A DNA stretch of 46,905 nt, from assembly GCA_017625255.1 (NCBI GenBank), contig JAGALK010000019.1, forward strand, positions 1 to 46,905, read 5' to 3'. The notes beneath the pieces were generated by a model, which worked only from the letters and a program-made list of their open reading frames with translations, was not told where the DNA came from and did not search any database. This stretch comes from Lachnospiraceae bacterium. Lineage in GTDB: Bacteria; Bacillota; Clostridia; Lachnospirales; Lachnospiraceae. Every line of letters starts with the position of its first letter. The stretch's first letter is position 1. Positions 10,250 through 19,400 of the stretch are shown here, piece after piece. A program made the translations under genes and the position numbers.

Positions 10250-11098
10250 CTATAAGTATTTTTCCATTTCTTCTTCAGAAAGACCATATTTTTTAATAAG
10301 CATTGTGCTTATCTCATAATCATTATGACCTAATTCTCTCATTGCCTCTACAGCACCAAGAATCTTGCCTTCTCGATACATCGCTTTTTCTCTTTTTTCC
10401 ACAATCGGCTCCATAATTTCCATCAATGCTTCACACATACGATCATCTCCCATCATCTCATCTACTATCTGTCTATTGGCTTCAATACTTACCTGCAACA
10501 CCGAATCTGCCAGTTCCTTATCTTCTTTTTCGGTCAGTTTTCGGATATTCTCCACCAATTCCTGCATATCCTGCTTCTGTAACTTTGCCGATAATGCACC
10601 GAGCCAGATATGCTCTTCCTTATCTAACTCTTTCGTTACAATAATCTGTGTTGAAAACAATACATTACTTTCTATGTAGTATATTCCTTTGTGCGGATTC
10701 GATACCTGATATCCATGCTCTTTAAAATATAAAAACAATCCTTCCGGCTTGGCTTCTCTTATCACAGATACCGTAATATCATCTGCTCTTATTTCATCCA
10801 AAGTCCTTCCATAAGACTTATACAGACTTGCATAAGCTCCCGCTTTATAAAAAGCATCTATATCCAAATGATCCTCCGGAGACTTATACTCCATGATATT
10901 GTGTCCCTTGAAAAAACTTCCGATTTCATTTGTAATCTGCACCGATGCATCTTTTTTCACCACCAGCAAATCAATTTCCAAAGGCTTGGTATTCAAATTA
11001 TATTCTTTCTCGAATATTAACTCATTCCTGTTTTCGGCAAACTCTAAATTCATGGCTGCCACAAAACCGGGATGCCATTGTATTTTCGTATCTTTCAT
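10250..11098 (-). CDS. PD-(D/E)XK nuclease-fold protein (Rpn / PDDEXK-transposase-like)
   Basis: A 282-residue protein of the large, often mis-annotated PD-(D/E)XK family related to Rpn recombination-promoting nucleases. The N-terminal domain shows the nuclease core: IDLLVVKK followed by IMEYKSPED (E-x-K), with a preceding acidic strand. A helical region follows, and the C-terminus (about residues 235-282) has the usual REKAMYREGK...GLSEEEMEKYL tail. The family is multi-copy in Lachnospiraceae, and its members behave like mobile or rapidly copied genes; the exact role of this one is unknown. The ribosome site AGAAGGAG precedes the ATG, and a promoter lies at 11123-11150. It is bracketed by 37-bp direct repeats. 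Confidence 0.82.
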   Translation of the reverse strand: MKDTKIQWHPGFVAAMNLEFAENRNELIFEKEYNLNTKPLEIDLLVVKKDASVQITNEIGSFFKGHNIMEYKSPEDHLDIDAFYKAGAYASLYKSYGRTLDEIRADDITVSVIREAKPEGLFLYFKEHGYQVSNPHKGIYYIESNVLFSTQIIVTKELDKEEHIWLGALSAKLQKQDMQELVENIRKLTEKEDKELADSVLQVSIEANRQIVDEMMGDDRMCEALMEIMEPIVEKREKAMYREGKILGAVEAMRELGHNDYEISTMLIKKYGLSEEEMEKYL

Positions 11099-11122
11099 GC
11101 AAAAACTCCTTCTCTTGATTAA

Positions 11123-11150
11123 ATTATAGCATCTTATCTGATTTTTACAA
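11123..11150 (-). promoter_or_regulatory. Promoter of the PD-(D/E)XK gene
   Basis: On the minus strand TTGTAA (11150-11145) and a perfect TATAAT (11128-11123) are 16 nt apart, about 25 nt upstream of the start codon. Further upstream (11180-11206) is a tandem duplication of GACACCATTTTT. Confidence 0.6.
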
Positions 11151-11319
11151 TGCAGTACAACATTAAATTTTTCTAAATCCTGACACCATTTTTGACACCA
11201 TTTTTCATTTTTTTGATGAAGTCTGATGATGCCAGATAAATTGTTCTATTGTCGCAAATGCACTAAATTCAGGCATTTACGAACTACGATGAACTTAGAC
11301 AAAATCTGCGTCATGACAA

Positions 11320-11356
11320 CAAGAGGTGAGTGCTAATTTATAATTTCTTTAGATTT
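11320..11356. repeat. 37-bp direct repeat, copy 2
   Basis: Identical to 9989-10025. Here the CIRCE right half is kept, but the other half and the -35 TTGACA are replaced by unrelated sequence, so it cannot serve as an operator or promoter. Confidence 0.85.
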
Positions 11357-11395
11357 CATTCGTTCGTGTGAAAAAATCTTTCCCAGAAAGCAAAA

Positions 11396-11872
11396 AATAA
11401 GGCTACATCAAATCTCTCTCATTTGATGCAGCCTTCTAAACTATACTATCCATTGGCTTTTACCTTCCTTTATTCTTTTTCTTTCCTTTTAATTTAAAAA
11501 TTGAACTTCTCCACTTTGTTCTCCATGATGCTTTGAACTGAAATCATATATGAATGTTACCGCCTGATTCTCTTGTTCTGTTATTTTATCTATTTTCATG
11601 GTTTCTATTTCGATTCAACTCTCAAATCCAATCGGAATTCTTTTGCCTTTTCTAAGGACTTTTTGAGGTGTTACATTAAGTTTTTGTTGGACCGTACCTC
11701 CTTGTCTTATTTTTGAAGTTGAACTTCTATTTCTGGTTGAAGTTCCTTCTTTCTTGTTGCTTTTCCTTTGTTTGTTTTGTTGAATTCATTTTACCTGACA
11801 AATATAGAAATGTCAATATATTTTCAGATATTATATATAATTATTACTTATTATTCAAATATTGTTTATAAA
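11396..11872 (-). repeat. ~470-bp dispersed repeat, copy A
   Basis: This otherwise gene-free stretch is homologous end to end with 27738-28191, with long identical blocks and scattered substitutions and indels. Read on the minus strand it contains an A/T-rich upstream segment; a sigma-A promoter TTGACA-N17-TAAAAT (11816-11788); a conserved reading frame with QKVLRKGK but no start codon; a small protein ORF (frameshifted in this copy); the 5-codon ORF MDSIV (11453-11436) behind AAGGAAGG; and a terminator stem GGCTGCATCAAAT/ATTTGATGTAGCC followed by TTATTTTTT. I do not recognise the element. It could be a decayed mobile element or a small expressed cassette. Confidence 0.75.
11489..11599 (-). 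pseudogene. Frameshifted copy of a small Trp-rich protein
   Basis: The 36-codon ORF begins MKIDKITEQENQAVTFIYDF, close to the start of the 43-residue ORF in copy B (27802-27933). After residue 21 or 22 the likeness continues only in another frame (KASWRTKW then SSIFKLKG and NKGR-stop), which matches KDSWIMKW, NSIFGLK and YKGR of copy B. Copy A has therefore lost one base near the AAAGCATCATGG stretch. Conservation across the frameshift argues that the ORF was once translated. Confidence 0.55.
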
Positions 11873-11999
11873 TTACAGTCTTTTCAGTTTTTTTACAACT
11901 GTTCCTCAAACAAAACTACAACAATCTTTCGTCATGGTCATCAATCTCTAAGTTTTTCCGTATCTTCTGATTCCAGTAAATACTTTCATCATTCCACTA

Positions 12000-12341
12000 T
12001 CATTCCTTCTCCTTTAAAGCTTCCTCCTCATGCTTTATCTCCCAATGAATCAGAAATGTCAGCAGTCCTCGCAGTAAAATAACTGCACCTAAAATTCCAA
12101 GCTCTGACCATTCACGCACCACAACGGTACGAAGCACCTCGCTCCCCATCTTAAATTCCAAAGACAAGGCAATCCCCTGTGCCAATTCCAATCTGAGTGT
12201 CGCATCATGCTTTATCCACTGAATAAAACACTTAATTGCTGTAACTACCAAAACAATAACACCAAACATCTCCAATATTACAGTACAAATTTCAACGACA
12301 TACATCAGCCACAATTCTATATTTTCAAGGATACTTTCCAT
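12000..12341 (-). CDS. DUF1622 membrane protein
   Basis: A 113-residue integral membrane protein with two or three hydrophobic helices (about residues 12-38, 68-76 and 82-100). It contains the DUF1622 hallmark LRLELAQGIALSLEFKMGSE and the later LRTVVVREWSELG. The role of this family is not known. The start has GGAGG 9 nt upstream and lies 25 nt after the second EcfT gene, so it is probably the last gene of the cobalamin operon, although nothing in the protein suggests vitamin transport. Sequence 11873-11999 just beyond its stop holds no recognisable gene. Confidence 0.8.
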   Translation of the reverse strand: MESILENIELWLMYVVEICTVILEMFGVIVLVVTAIKCFIQWIKHDATLRLELAQGIALSLEFKMGSEVLRTVVVREWSELGILGAVILLRGLLTFLIHWEIKHEEEALKEKE

Positions 12342-12366
12342 AATATACCTCCAGTCTTTTTGCTTT

Positions 12367-13278
12367 TTATTTTACCATATATACTTCAAAATACCCATAC
12401 TTCTTTCCATTTATACGATTAAATCTCCACTCCCCTACACTCTGCAATCCCATAGGCAATAACAGAAACACACCATACACCAGATAAAACACCACCGACA
12501 TCGGCGTTATCCTATGTATCACAATTACCGGATCATAATAAATCTTAGTCTGATCTAATAAAATCGCCATGAATAGCACCGTCAAGCAGGCAAACATGGT
12601 AATCACCACACCTCTGTCCCGATAATCGAAGCGATATATCGAAAAAGCACTGCGCCCCTTTAAGGAATATCCACGACTTTTCATGGAAGCAGCACTTTCC
12701 AAAAAATCCTCCAAAGTCCATGTCACCAAAATAGAAATCATCCCAAATAAATGCCACACACGCAAAAATATATTTCCTTTTCGACAACCTTTTCCAATGC
12801 CTTCTCTGGCAAGAGCAATCTTTTTCGCCCGAATCCCTATCCTCGGTACACTTCTAAGGATAATGGATAAAAACAGTGACAATTTCGGTGAAATCCGTCC
12901 AAACAGATAGATAATCTTATCCGTAGATACAATCGTAAAAATACAACTGCACCACATAAAAACGGCTGCAATTCGAATGCCTATTGTAATACCATAAATG
13001 AATGCCTCTAATGTAATGGAATTATCAATAAAATTGCTCCAAAGAGCAGTAATACCAAAATGATGATAAAAAGCATAATACCCTGCATACACAAAAACCA
13101 ACGGAAACAGACAAATATTTACCACTAGCTGTCGTACACCATTGAGCTTTATGGAATACAAAAATACTGCCAGATAGGACAGTACAAGAAATACAGGATG
13201 ATTAAAACAAATTGTGGCAGCAATCGCTGCCACAAAATAAATGAATTGAATTGTCGGATGATAGCTGTCAAGTCTCAT
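12367..13278 (-). CDS. ECF transporter membrane subunit EcfT (second copy)
   Basis: The T component of an energy-coupling-factor importer, which links the S component to the ATPases. The 303-residue protein has about six hydrophobic segments and the conserved cytoplasmic coupling-helix motif (SMKSRGYSLKGR near residue 200) that contacts the EcfA grooves. The RBS GGGAGT precedes the ATG, and the gene begins 2 nt after the S-component stop, so translation is coupled. A second, clearly related T subunit is encoded at 15550-16437 in the same operon. Two T genes with a single ATPase gene are unusual. Confidence 0.88.
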   Translation of the reverse strand: MRLDSYHPTIQFIYFVAAIAATICFNHPVFLVLSYLAVFLYSIKLNGVRQLVVNICLFPLVFVYAGYYAFYHHFGITALWSNFIDNSITLEAFIYGITIGIRIAAVFMWCSCIFTIVSTDKIIYLFGRISPKLSLFLSIILRSVPRIGIRAKKIALAREGIGKGCRKGNIFLRVWHLFGMISILVTWTLEDFLESAASMKSRGYSLKGRSAFSIYRFDYRDRGVVITMFACLTVLFMAILLDQTKIYYDPVIVIHRITPMSVVFYLVYGVFLLLPMGLQSVGEWRFNRINGKKYGYFEVYMVK

Positions 13279-13280
13279 AT

Positions 13281-13922
13281 TTACTCCCTTTTCATAACTC
13301 CATACTTTGTCATAATACGATTCAATTTTTCCAACATTGGACGAGTAAGTAACAGCAATGTTAAAAAGGTTGCCAGACCATGTACCACATTTAATGGTAA
13401 GCCAGAGGCATAAATAGCGGCTATAGCCTCTGCATTATTAACATCCGGCATTAGAAAAATAGAACTTGTATCTAATATTGGTCCAACAATACCTACAACT
13501 GCCACAAAGCCATATGCTGCTATAAATAGAAGTCCTTTTTTCTCTTCTAAGACCTTTCTTCCTCTCAAAAAGCCGCCAAGCATTCCTGCCATACCATAGG
13601 CAAGCATCTGCCATGGTGTCCATGCACCCTGACCAAACATAAAATTACTGACAAAGGCACTAACAGAACCAATCAAAAATCCTGCTCCCGGTCCAAAAGC
13701 CATACCAGAAATCATAATCACACCGGACATGGGTTTAAAATGCGGCACCATCACAAAGGCTGCTCTTGCTGCCACTGCAATGGCACTCATTACGGCAAGA
13801 GTTACCATCTCCCTCGCCTGAGGTCTTTTTTTCTCAAAGCGAAAGCAAAAAATGGCAAATGCTATAAAAATAATAAGTACACTAAATACATAATAATGGT
13901 TGTTTATAAATTCTTTTGACAT
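13281..13922 (-). CDS. ECF transporter substrate-specific (S) component, probable corrinoid
   Basis: A 213-residue membrane protein with about six hydrophobic helices. An N-terminal helix is followed by the typical S-component run (MVTLAVMSAIAVAARAAF, GVIMISGMAFGPGAGF, TPWQMLAYGMAGMLGG). Small-residue-rich AxxxA faces on helix 2 are those that dock onto EcfT. Its start overlaps the end of the fused ATPase gene by 19 nt. The cobalamin riboswitch at the head of the operon makes cobalamin or a related corrinoid the best guess for the substrate, as in CbrT-type ECF importers. The protein sequence alone does not prove this. Confidence 0.87.
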   Translation of the reverse strand: MSKEFINNHYYVFSVLIIFIAFAIFCFRFEKKRPQAREMVTLAVMSAIAVAARAAFVMVPHFKPMSGVIMISGMAFGPGAGFLIGSVSAFVSNFMFGQGAWTPWQMLAYGMAGMLGGFLRGRKVLEEKKGLLFIAAYGFVAVVGIVGPILDTSSIFLMPDVNNAEAIAAIYASGLPLNVVHGLATFLTLLLLTRPMLEKLNRIMTKYGVMKRE

Positions 13923-15577
13923 AAATAAATCACATCCTCATTGGTTATTGCATTTTCAAATATGTGTCTGCTCATGCGGTTTGCCGCCGTTGTATAGAAG
14001 CTGTTTTTTGAAAAGAACTTGTGAGGAGTATTTGTAGTAATAATTCCTCCATCAAAAAACATACTGACTGTATCCGCATATTTTGCACAAAATTCCACAT
14101 CATGGGACACCATAATAATGGTAATGCCCTGTTTTTTTAGTTTATCTAATATCTCGGCAAATTTCAACTTAAAGAAATTATCAATGCCCTTCGTAGGCTC
14201 GTCTAAAAGCAGAATCTTTGGTTTTGTCAAAAGCACCTTTGCCAATGCCACTCTTTGTTGTTCTCCACCGGATAAATCATAAGGATGCCTCTCTAAAAGA
14301 TGCGTAATTTCACAAATTTCTGCCACTTTTGTAATTTCTTCTGCCCTATCTTGCTCTTTCCTAGCAAGCATTTCCTGTAAATCTTCTTTTACCGTTTTCT
14401 TGACAAAAAGGCTCTGTGGATCCTGAGGCAGCATTGCTAAATTCTCATAAAAAAGCTCTGCCGCTTTATATTTTTCTAATCTTTTACCATTTATCCACAC
14501 CTTTCCGCGATACCCACGGCAAATTCCACATATAGATTTTAACATGGTGGATTTTCCCGTTCCATTGCCGCCAACTACAGCAAATAACTCTGCCTTTGGC
14601 ACTTTTAAGGATACGCCCTTTAATATATCCGGTGCATTTTTTTCATAACGAAACCAGACTTCCTTTAGTTCTACAGCCGGCTGCGCAATATCTTCTTCGC
14701 AAAAGGCATTTGCCTCATCCACAGCAGATACTTTTACTTCTTTTTCTACAAAAATTTTATCCAGCCACTCACCGCCTTCGCGAACAGTCAACGGACAGAT
14801 TTCCTCGTTTGGCACACCGTAATACACCTGTACCGGTGTCGGCATTGCAGCGAACATAAAATGTTTCTCGTCTTTTAAAAATTCGCCTACTTTTCGTGGA
14901 TTGTCTGCTGCAATAATCCTGCCCTCTTCTAAAACTACCACTTTATCCGAAGCATAAAAAATATCCTCTAGACGATGCTCTGTAATAATAATGGTGGTGC
15001 GAAGCTCTCTGTTAATTTTCTTTACCGTATTCAAAAAATCGGCTGCTGCAATAGGATCTAGCTGACTGGTGGGCTCATCCAAAATCAAAACTTCCGGCTG
15101 CATCGCCATAATAGAAGCCAGATTTAATAGCTGCTTCTGTCCTCCGGAAAGCTCTGCTACATCCTTATAGAACCATCCCTGTATGCCAAAATAGCTTGCC
15201 ATCTCCGCCACTCGAAGTCTTATGGTTTTCTGGTCATATCCAAGACTCTCTAAACCAAATGCCAGCTCATGCCAGACCTTATCTGTGACAATCTGATTAT
15301 CTGGATTTTGCATCACATAGCCGATTTTAAACGACTGTTCTCTTAAACTGGCATCTTCTAAGGGCTTTCCGGAAAACAGAATTTCTCCTGACAGCTTTCC
15401 ATGGGGTGCTAAAACACTTTTTAAATGTCGTAAAAGCGTCGTTTTTCCACTTCCGCTTCGTCCACAGAATGTCACATATTCTCCTCTTTCTATGGTTAAG
15501 TTTATCCCCTCTAGAGTTGGTTTTCCCATAGATGTGGGATATTCAAATCCTAAATCTTTGATTTCAAAATGAGCCAT
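13904..15577 (-). CDS. Fused ECF ATPase (EcfA-EcfA')
   Basis: A cytoplasmic double ATPase that powers the ECF importer. The 557 residues hold two complete ABC domains in one chain: Walker A GRSGSGKTT, signature LSGGQKQ and Walker B VLILDEPTSQLDP in the first; GGNGTGKST, LSGGEQQ and ILLLDEPTKGID in the second, joined by a linker near residues 255-310. Many Firmicutes encode two separate EcfA proteins, while fused forms belong to dedicated rather than shared ECF systems. The start at 15577 follows GGAGGAATGTAA and overlaps the first EcfT gene by 28 nt; the 3' end overlaps the S-component gene. Both catalytic sites appear intact. Confidence 0.93.
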   Translation of the reverse strand: MAHFEIKDLGFEYPTSMGKPTLEGINLTIERGEYVTFCGRSGSGKTTLLRHLKSVLAPHGKLSGEILFSGKPLEDASLREQSFKIGYVMQNPDNQIVTDKVWHELAFGLESLGYDQKTIRLRVAEMASYFGIQGWFYKDVAELSGGQKQLLNLASIMAMQPEVLILDEPTSQLDPIAAADFLNTVKKINRELRTTIIITEHRLEDIFYASDKVVVLEEGRIIAADNPRKVGEFLKDEKHFMFAAMPTPVQVYYGVPNEEICPLTVREGGEWLDKIFVEKEVKVSAVDEANAFCEEDIAQPAVELKEVWFRYEKNAPDILKGVSLKVPKAELFAVVGGNGTGKSTMLKSICGICRGYRGKVWINGKRLEKYKAAELFYENLAMLPQDPQSLFVKKTVKEDLQEMLARKEQDRAEEITKVAEICEITHLLERHPYDLSGGEQQRVALAKVLLTKPKILLLDEPTKGIDNFFKLKFAEILDKLKKQGITIIMVSHDVEFCAKYADTVSMFFDGGIITTNTPHKFFSKNSFYTTAANRMSRHIFENAITNEDVIYLCQKNL

Positions 15578-16437
15578 TTACATTCCTCCGCCAAATTTAC
15601 TACCGTTGGTATACTTAAGAATATACCGTAAAAAATCACACCCATCCAGGTGTATCTGTTATCTATCCCAGCAAGCACAATTTTGGGTGTATAGGCTGCA
15701 TAAGCGCCACCCTTGGCCACACAGCCTATAATCCCAAAAATTAGTACAAGCATAAGAAAAAGCAAGCCTCTGTCTCTGCTCTCCCATCGATACACCGAAA
15801 AAGAGGTTCTCCCTCCACTTCCAAATCCACGGCTGCGCATACTATCAGCCGCTACAATTCCACCTTCAAATGCCCAAGAGGCCAGAGCTGACAGGACTGC
15901 CATGCCATGCTCTGCCTTCTGTAAAGCTGTTCCATTTTCTGTTGATTTTCCAATACATTTCCTTGCGGATGCAATCTGCCCTATCTGTCTTTTGTATGCC
16001 GGTACAAAGCGAAACACCATCGTAAGCAATAGAGATACTGCCGGCAGCAACCTGCCAAAGCAATACAAAAACTTATCACTGGTCATCACAATATTATAGG
16101 AGGCAAACCATGTAATAACGGTTATAAACATGGCTGCTAACACCATTCCATAACACAATGCTTCAAGGGTATATACCCGTCCATTCATATAGATAAACAG
16201 AATCTTTTCCCCTGAATGATTAAAAAACGGATTGGTAAACGCTACCACCAAAAACAGCACCAGCATACGAAACAGATATTTACTTTTTTGATTTGCCAAT
16301 GCCATGTAATAGGCAAAAGCCAATGCCACCGAACATAGCAAAAATGCCGGATGCATCAAAATCATACCAAACACCATCGCTCCTATATAAAAAAGCAAAT
16401 TGATAAACGGATGATATGCAGAAAATGTATTTTTCAT
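15550..16437 (-). CDS. ECF transporter membrane subunit EcfT (first copy)
   Basis: A T component of 295 residues with about six membrane segments and the coupling motif ADSMRSRGFGSGGRTSF near residue 205, followed by a conserved Tyr-Arg stretch also present in the second copy. It starts 9 nt after the stop of the giant surface protein (RBS AAGG) and overlaps the fused ATPase, so the five downstream genes form a tight translational unit. It and the 12367-13278 product are paralogues of similar length with much diverged sequence; a heterodimeric or alternating T subunit is possible. Confidence 0.88.
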   Translation of the reverse strand: MKNTFSAYHPFINLLFYIGAMVFGMILMHPAFLLCSVALAFAYYMALANQKSKYLFRMLVLFLVVAFTNPFFNHSGEKILFIYMNGRVYTLEALCYGMVLAAMFITVITWFASYNIVMTSDKFLYCFGRLLPAVSLLLTMVFRFVPAYKRQIGQIASARKCIGKSTENGTALQKAEHGMAVLSALASWAFEGGIVAADSMRSRGFGSGGRTSFSVYRWESRDRGLLFLMLVLIFGIIGCVAKGGAYAAYTPKIVLAGIDNRYTWMGVIFYGIFLSIPTVVNLAEECKWLILKSKI

Positions 16438-16446
16438 ATAAATGCC

Positions 16447-19400
16447 TTACTTTCTAATGGTTACCTTTTTGCCCTGTCCTTTGTTCTTAAACAGCTTTTT
16501 ATAAGCCGACAATTTCTTTGACGGTACTTTAATCTTTGCATTGGACTTAATACCCTTTAGTGCATTTTTTCCCACTTTTTTAAGCTGTGTGGATCTAATT
16601 GTAAGCTTGCTTAGCTTCTTACAATTTCTAAAGGCTTCTTTTCCAATGGTTTTCACATTTGCACCAATGATTACGGTAGTAACTTTTTTCTTATCTTTTA
16701 ATGCCTTATCGACAATAGCTGTTACTTTAAAATTCTTGTCTTGTATTTTAACTGTCTTTGGAATGCTTACTTTTTTGACAGATTTTTTACGGATGCCAGT
16801 AAAGCTTACTGTATCAGAGCCTGTAACCTTATATGTATTATTACCTACAGTATAAATCTGACCTTTTTTAATTTCAATAACCGGTTCAGCAGGTGTATTA
16901 TTTTCCGGCTCTTTAATCTCAGGTTCTTTATTGTCTGGTTCTTTGTTGTCCGGCTCTTTCTCTATGGTTGGATTTTTCTCTCGTATCGTAACATCACTCA
17001 TATTATACAATGCGGTCTGTCCTTCTAAGAGTCTCTGGTACGCCACAAGTGCATAATATCCCTGCTCTGTTGCCATACCATCACGATTGCCGGATAAGCT
17101 GTGCTTAAATCCACCCTCTGCAACTGCAAAGCTTAATAAGGCATCTAATACCGATTTTCCATCCTTGATAAATCTTCCATCGGTATATGGGTTGATACCT
17201 AACGCTGTTAATGCCACGATTACCTGTGCACAGGATTCACAGCTTGCCGTATCTGCACCTGCTGTGGCAAATCCCCCATCCGTAAGCTGCATAGCCGAAA
17301 GTGTTTCTAAAGCCTTATCCACCGCGGTTTTCACTTCTGTATCCTTTTCATAATACGGTGCTAATGCCTGTATTGCCATAGCGGTCATATCCGCATCTGC
17401 TGTGCTTCCACTGACAGACCATCCACCATCTGCAAGCTGTGCTGCAAGAATTCCTGCAATCAGACTCTCTCTTGTCACAGTATTTTCAGGTACAGTATAG
17501 TCATGTGCATCTAATGCAAGCAATGCCCATACCGGTCCATTGATTCCCTGAATATTTAAATACTTCATATCGGAAAGACCCTTTAACAGATTATAACCGT
17601 CTACATTTGTGACATCATAGCCTGCTGCAGTTAAAGCAAGAATCACACGGGAATTTTCTGTAGATTTTGCTCTGTGCAGCTGTCCTGCCTCATTTATATT
17701 TGCTCTTACATAGTTTACTACATTGGTATAGTACTCTTCAGATACCTCCTTACCGCTTCTTACAAGACCAAGTACTAACCAGTCTCCACCGGTGGAAGAA
17801 ACTGTCGGTGCGCTATTTTTCGCTAAATTTTCCAGATAATTTCCAGTTGCTGTATACACCTCTGCTACTTTAGGATGTGTCTTTTCGATTTTTTCAAGAG
17901 CAGCTTCCGCAGCCGTCAGTGTTTCATAGCTTTTAACGAATGCTTTCTGTTCCTCTGTCAAAGAATCGTAGACCATTCTTGCAAAAGCAATAGCTTCTCT
18001 GCTTTCAACTGTAACTTCTCCTATTGCCAAAATCAGATTCTCTGCTTCCTTTGCATATGCCATATCTTCATTGATTTCCGTTTCAGTACGAACTAAAATG
18101 GTAATCATGTCATTTTCGCCTTCTGCATAAGGATATTCAGAAATTATACGAATAACAGAACCATTTTCTAACTGTATATTCTGCATTGGTTTGTAACCTA
18201 TTTCTAAACCATTTACCGTAGATGTAATCACAGAAGAATAGTTTTCCAAAAGAAGCTCTAATGCAATGTTTCCTGCAAATTCATCCACTGTATAGGTATA
18301 GTTTACAACTTCTGCATCAAATGCAGGGGACAGCGTACCGTAATCCTCTTTAAAATCAACACCTGTAATTTCGGCACTGCCTTTCATCCAGTCATTTCCA
18401 ATATCTGCTCCCCACTGACAACTGTACTGGAATTTAATCACATCCCCATCTTCTACTGCAAAAGCACTTGCACCCTGATCCATAAACCAGTTATTTAAGG
18501 AAACCATCCAACCAGACTGACTTCCTGCGTCAAACTCGCCCAAGGAGGCATAATAGACATCTCCCAATATCAGATTCTTAATTCCCTGTAAATAGAATCC
18601 ATTTTCGGCTGTACCAGAGTATTCCGCTTCGATATCCAATGCATTCAGCAGACGAAGAGCTACTTCTGCCATATTTTCCCCCTCTGCAAATGGTACTTTT
18701 GCATCCTTAATAAATGTACCTAATGGTGTTCGGTATAATTCCTCCATAGCCTCTGCTTCGTTACGGATTCCATAATCCATAAAACTGATATTGACATAAC
18801 CTATGATTTCTTCCGGTAATATATCTTCAAATACCAAATTGTCGGTATCAATAACTGTTCCTGCTGCCGGCTTTTCTGTCAACTCAATAAGGGCAATATA
18901 TGGCGCTTGTTCACCGCTTTGCACAATAACACGCAATAATTTCTTTTCCGGTGCGGTTTCAAAATTTACAGTAGTTCCATAGATATCATTTACATATACA
19001 TTGGTATCTTCCGGAACATCTACAATTATTTCTAATGCTTCTTGTGCTGTATAGGATGCAGTAAAGATATTCTCTGCGCCTTCTTTTTTACGAATGTCTG
19101 CACCATTTATTTTTATAGATGCCGGTGCCGCTGTCGTACCTACAGATTCGTCTGCCTGATTGGTGGTTCTGCAAACTGTTTTTACTTCCGGTGATTTCTC
19201 CCCTAACATTCCGGCATAAATATTCGAAGCTGTAGATATCTTAATATAAGAAATCTCGTCTAAATCTACCGGCATACCATTGGCATCTACTGCCCAGTCA
19301 AGGTCATATCCATCTCCAATTTTTAGATGCTCACCTGTATATGGATTTCCTGCAGTACCATCCGCTGCGGCAAAGGTATTTACATCTACATAACCAAATG

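Noticed and set aside
16447..16600. A sortase signal at the end of the giant surface protein
   Set aside because: The C-terminus is leucine-rich-repeat sequence ending in basic residues; there is no LPXTG motif or terminal membrane helix.
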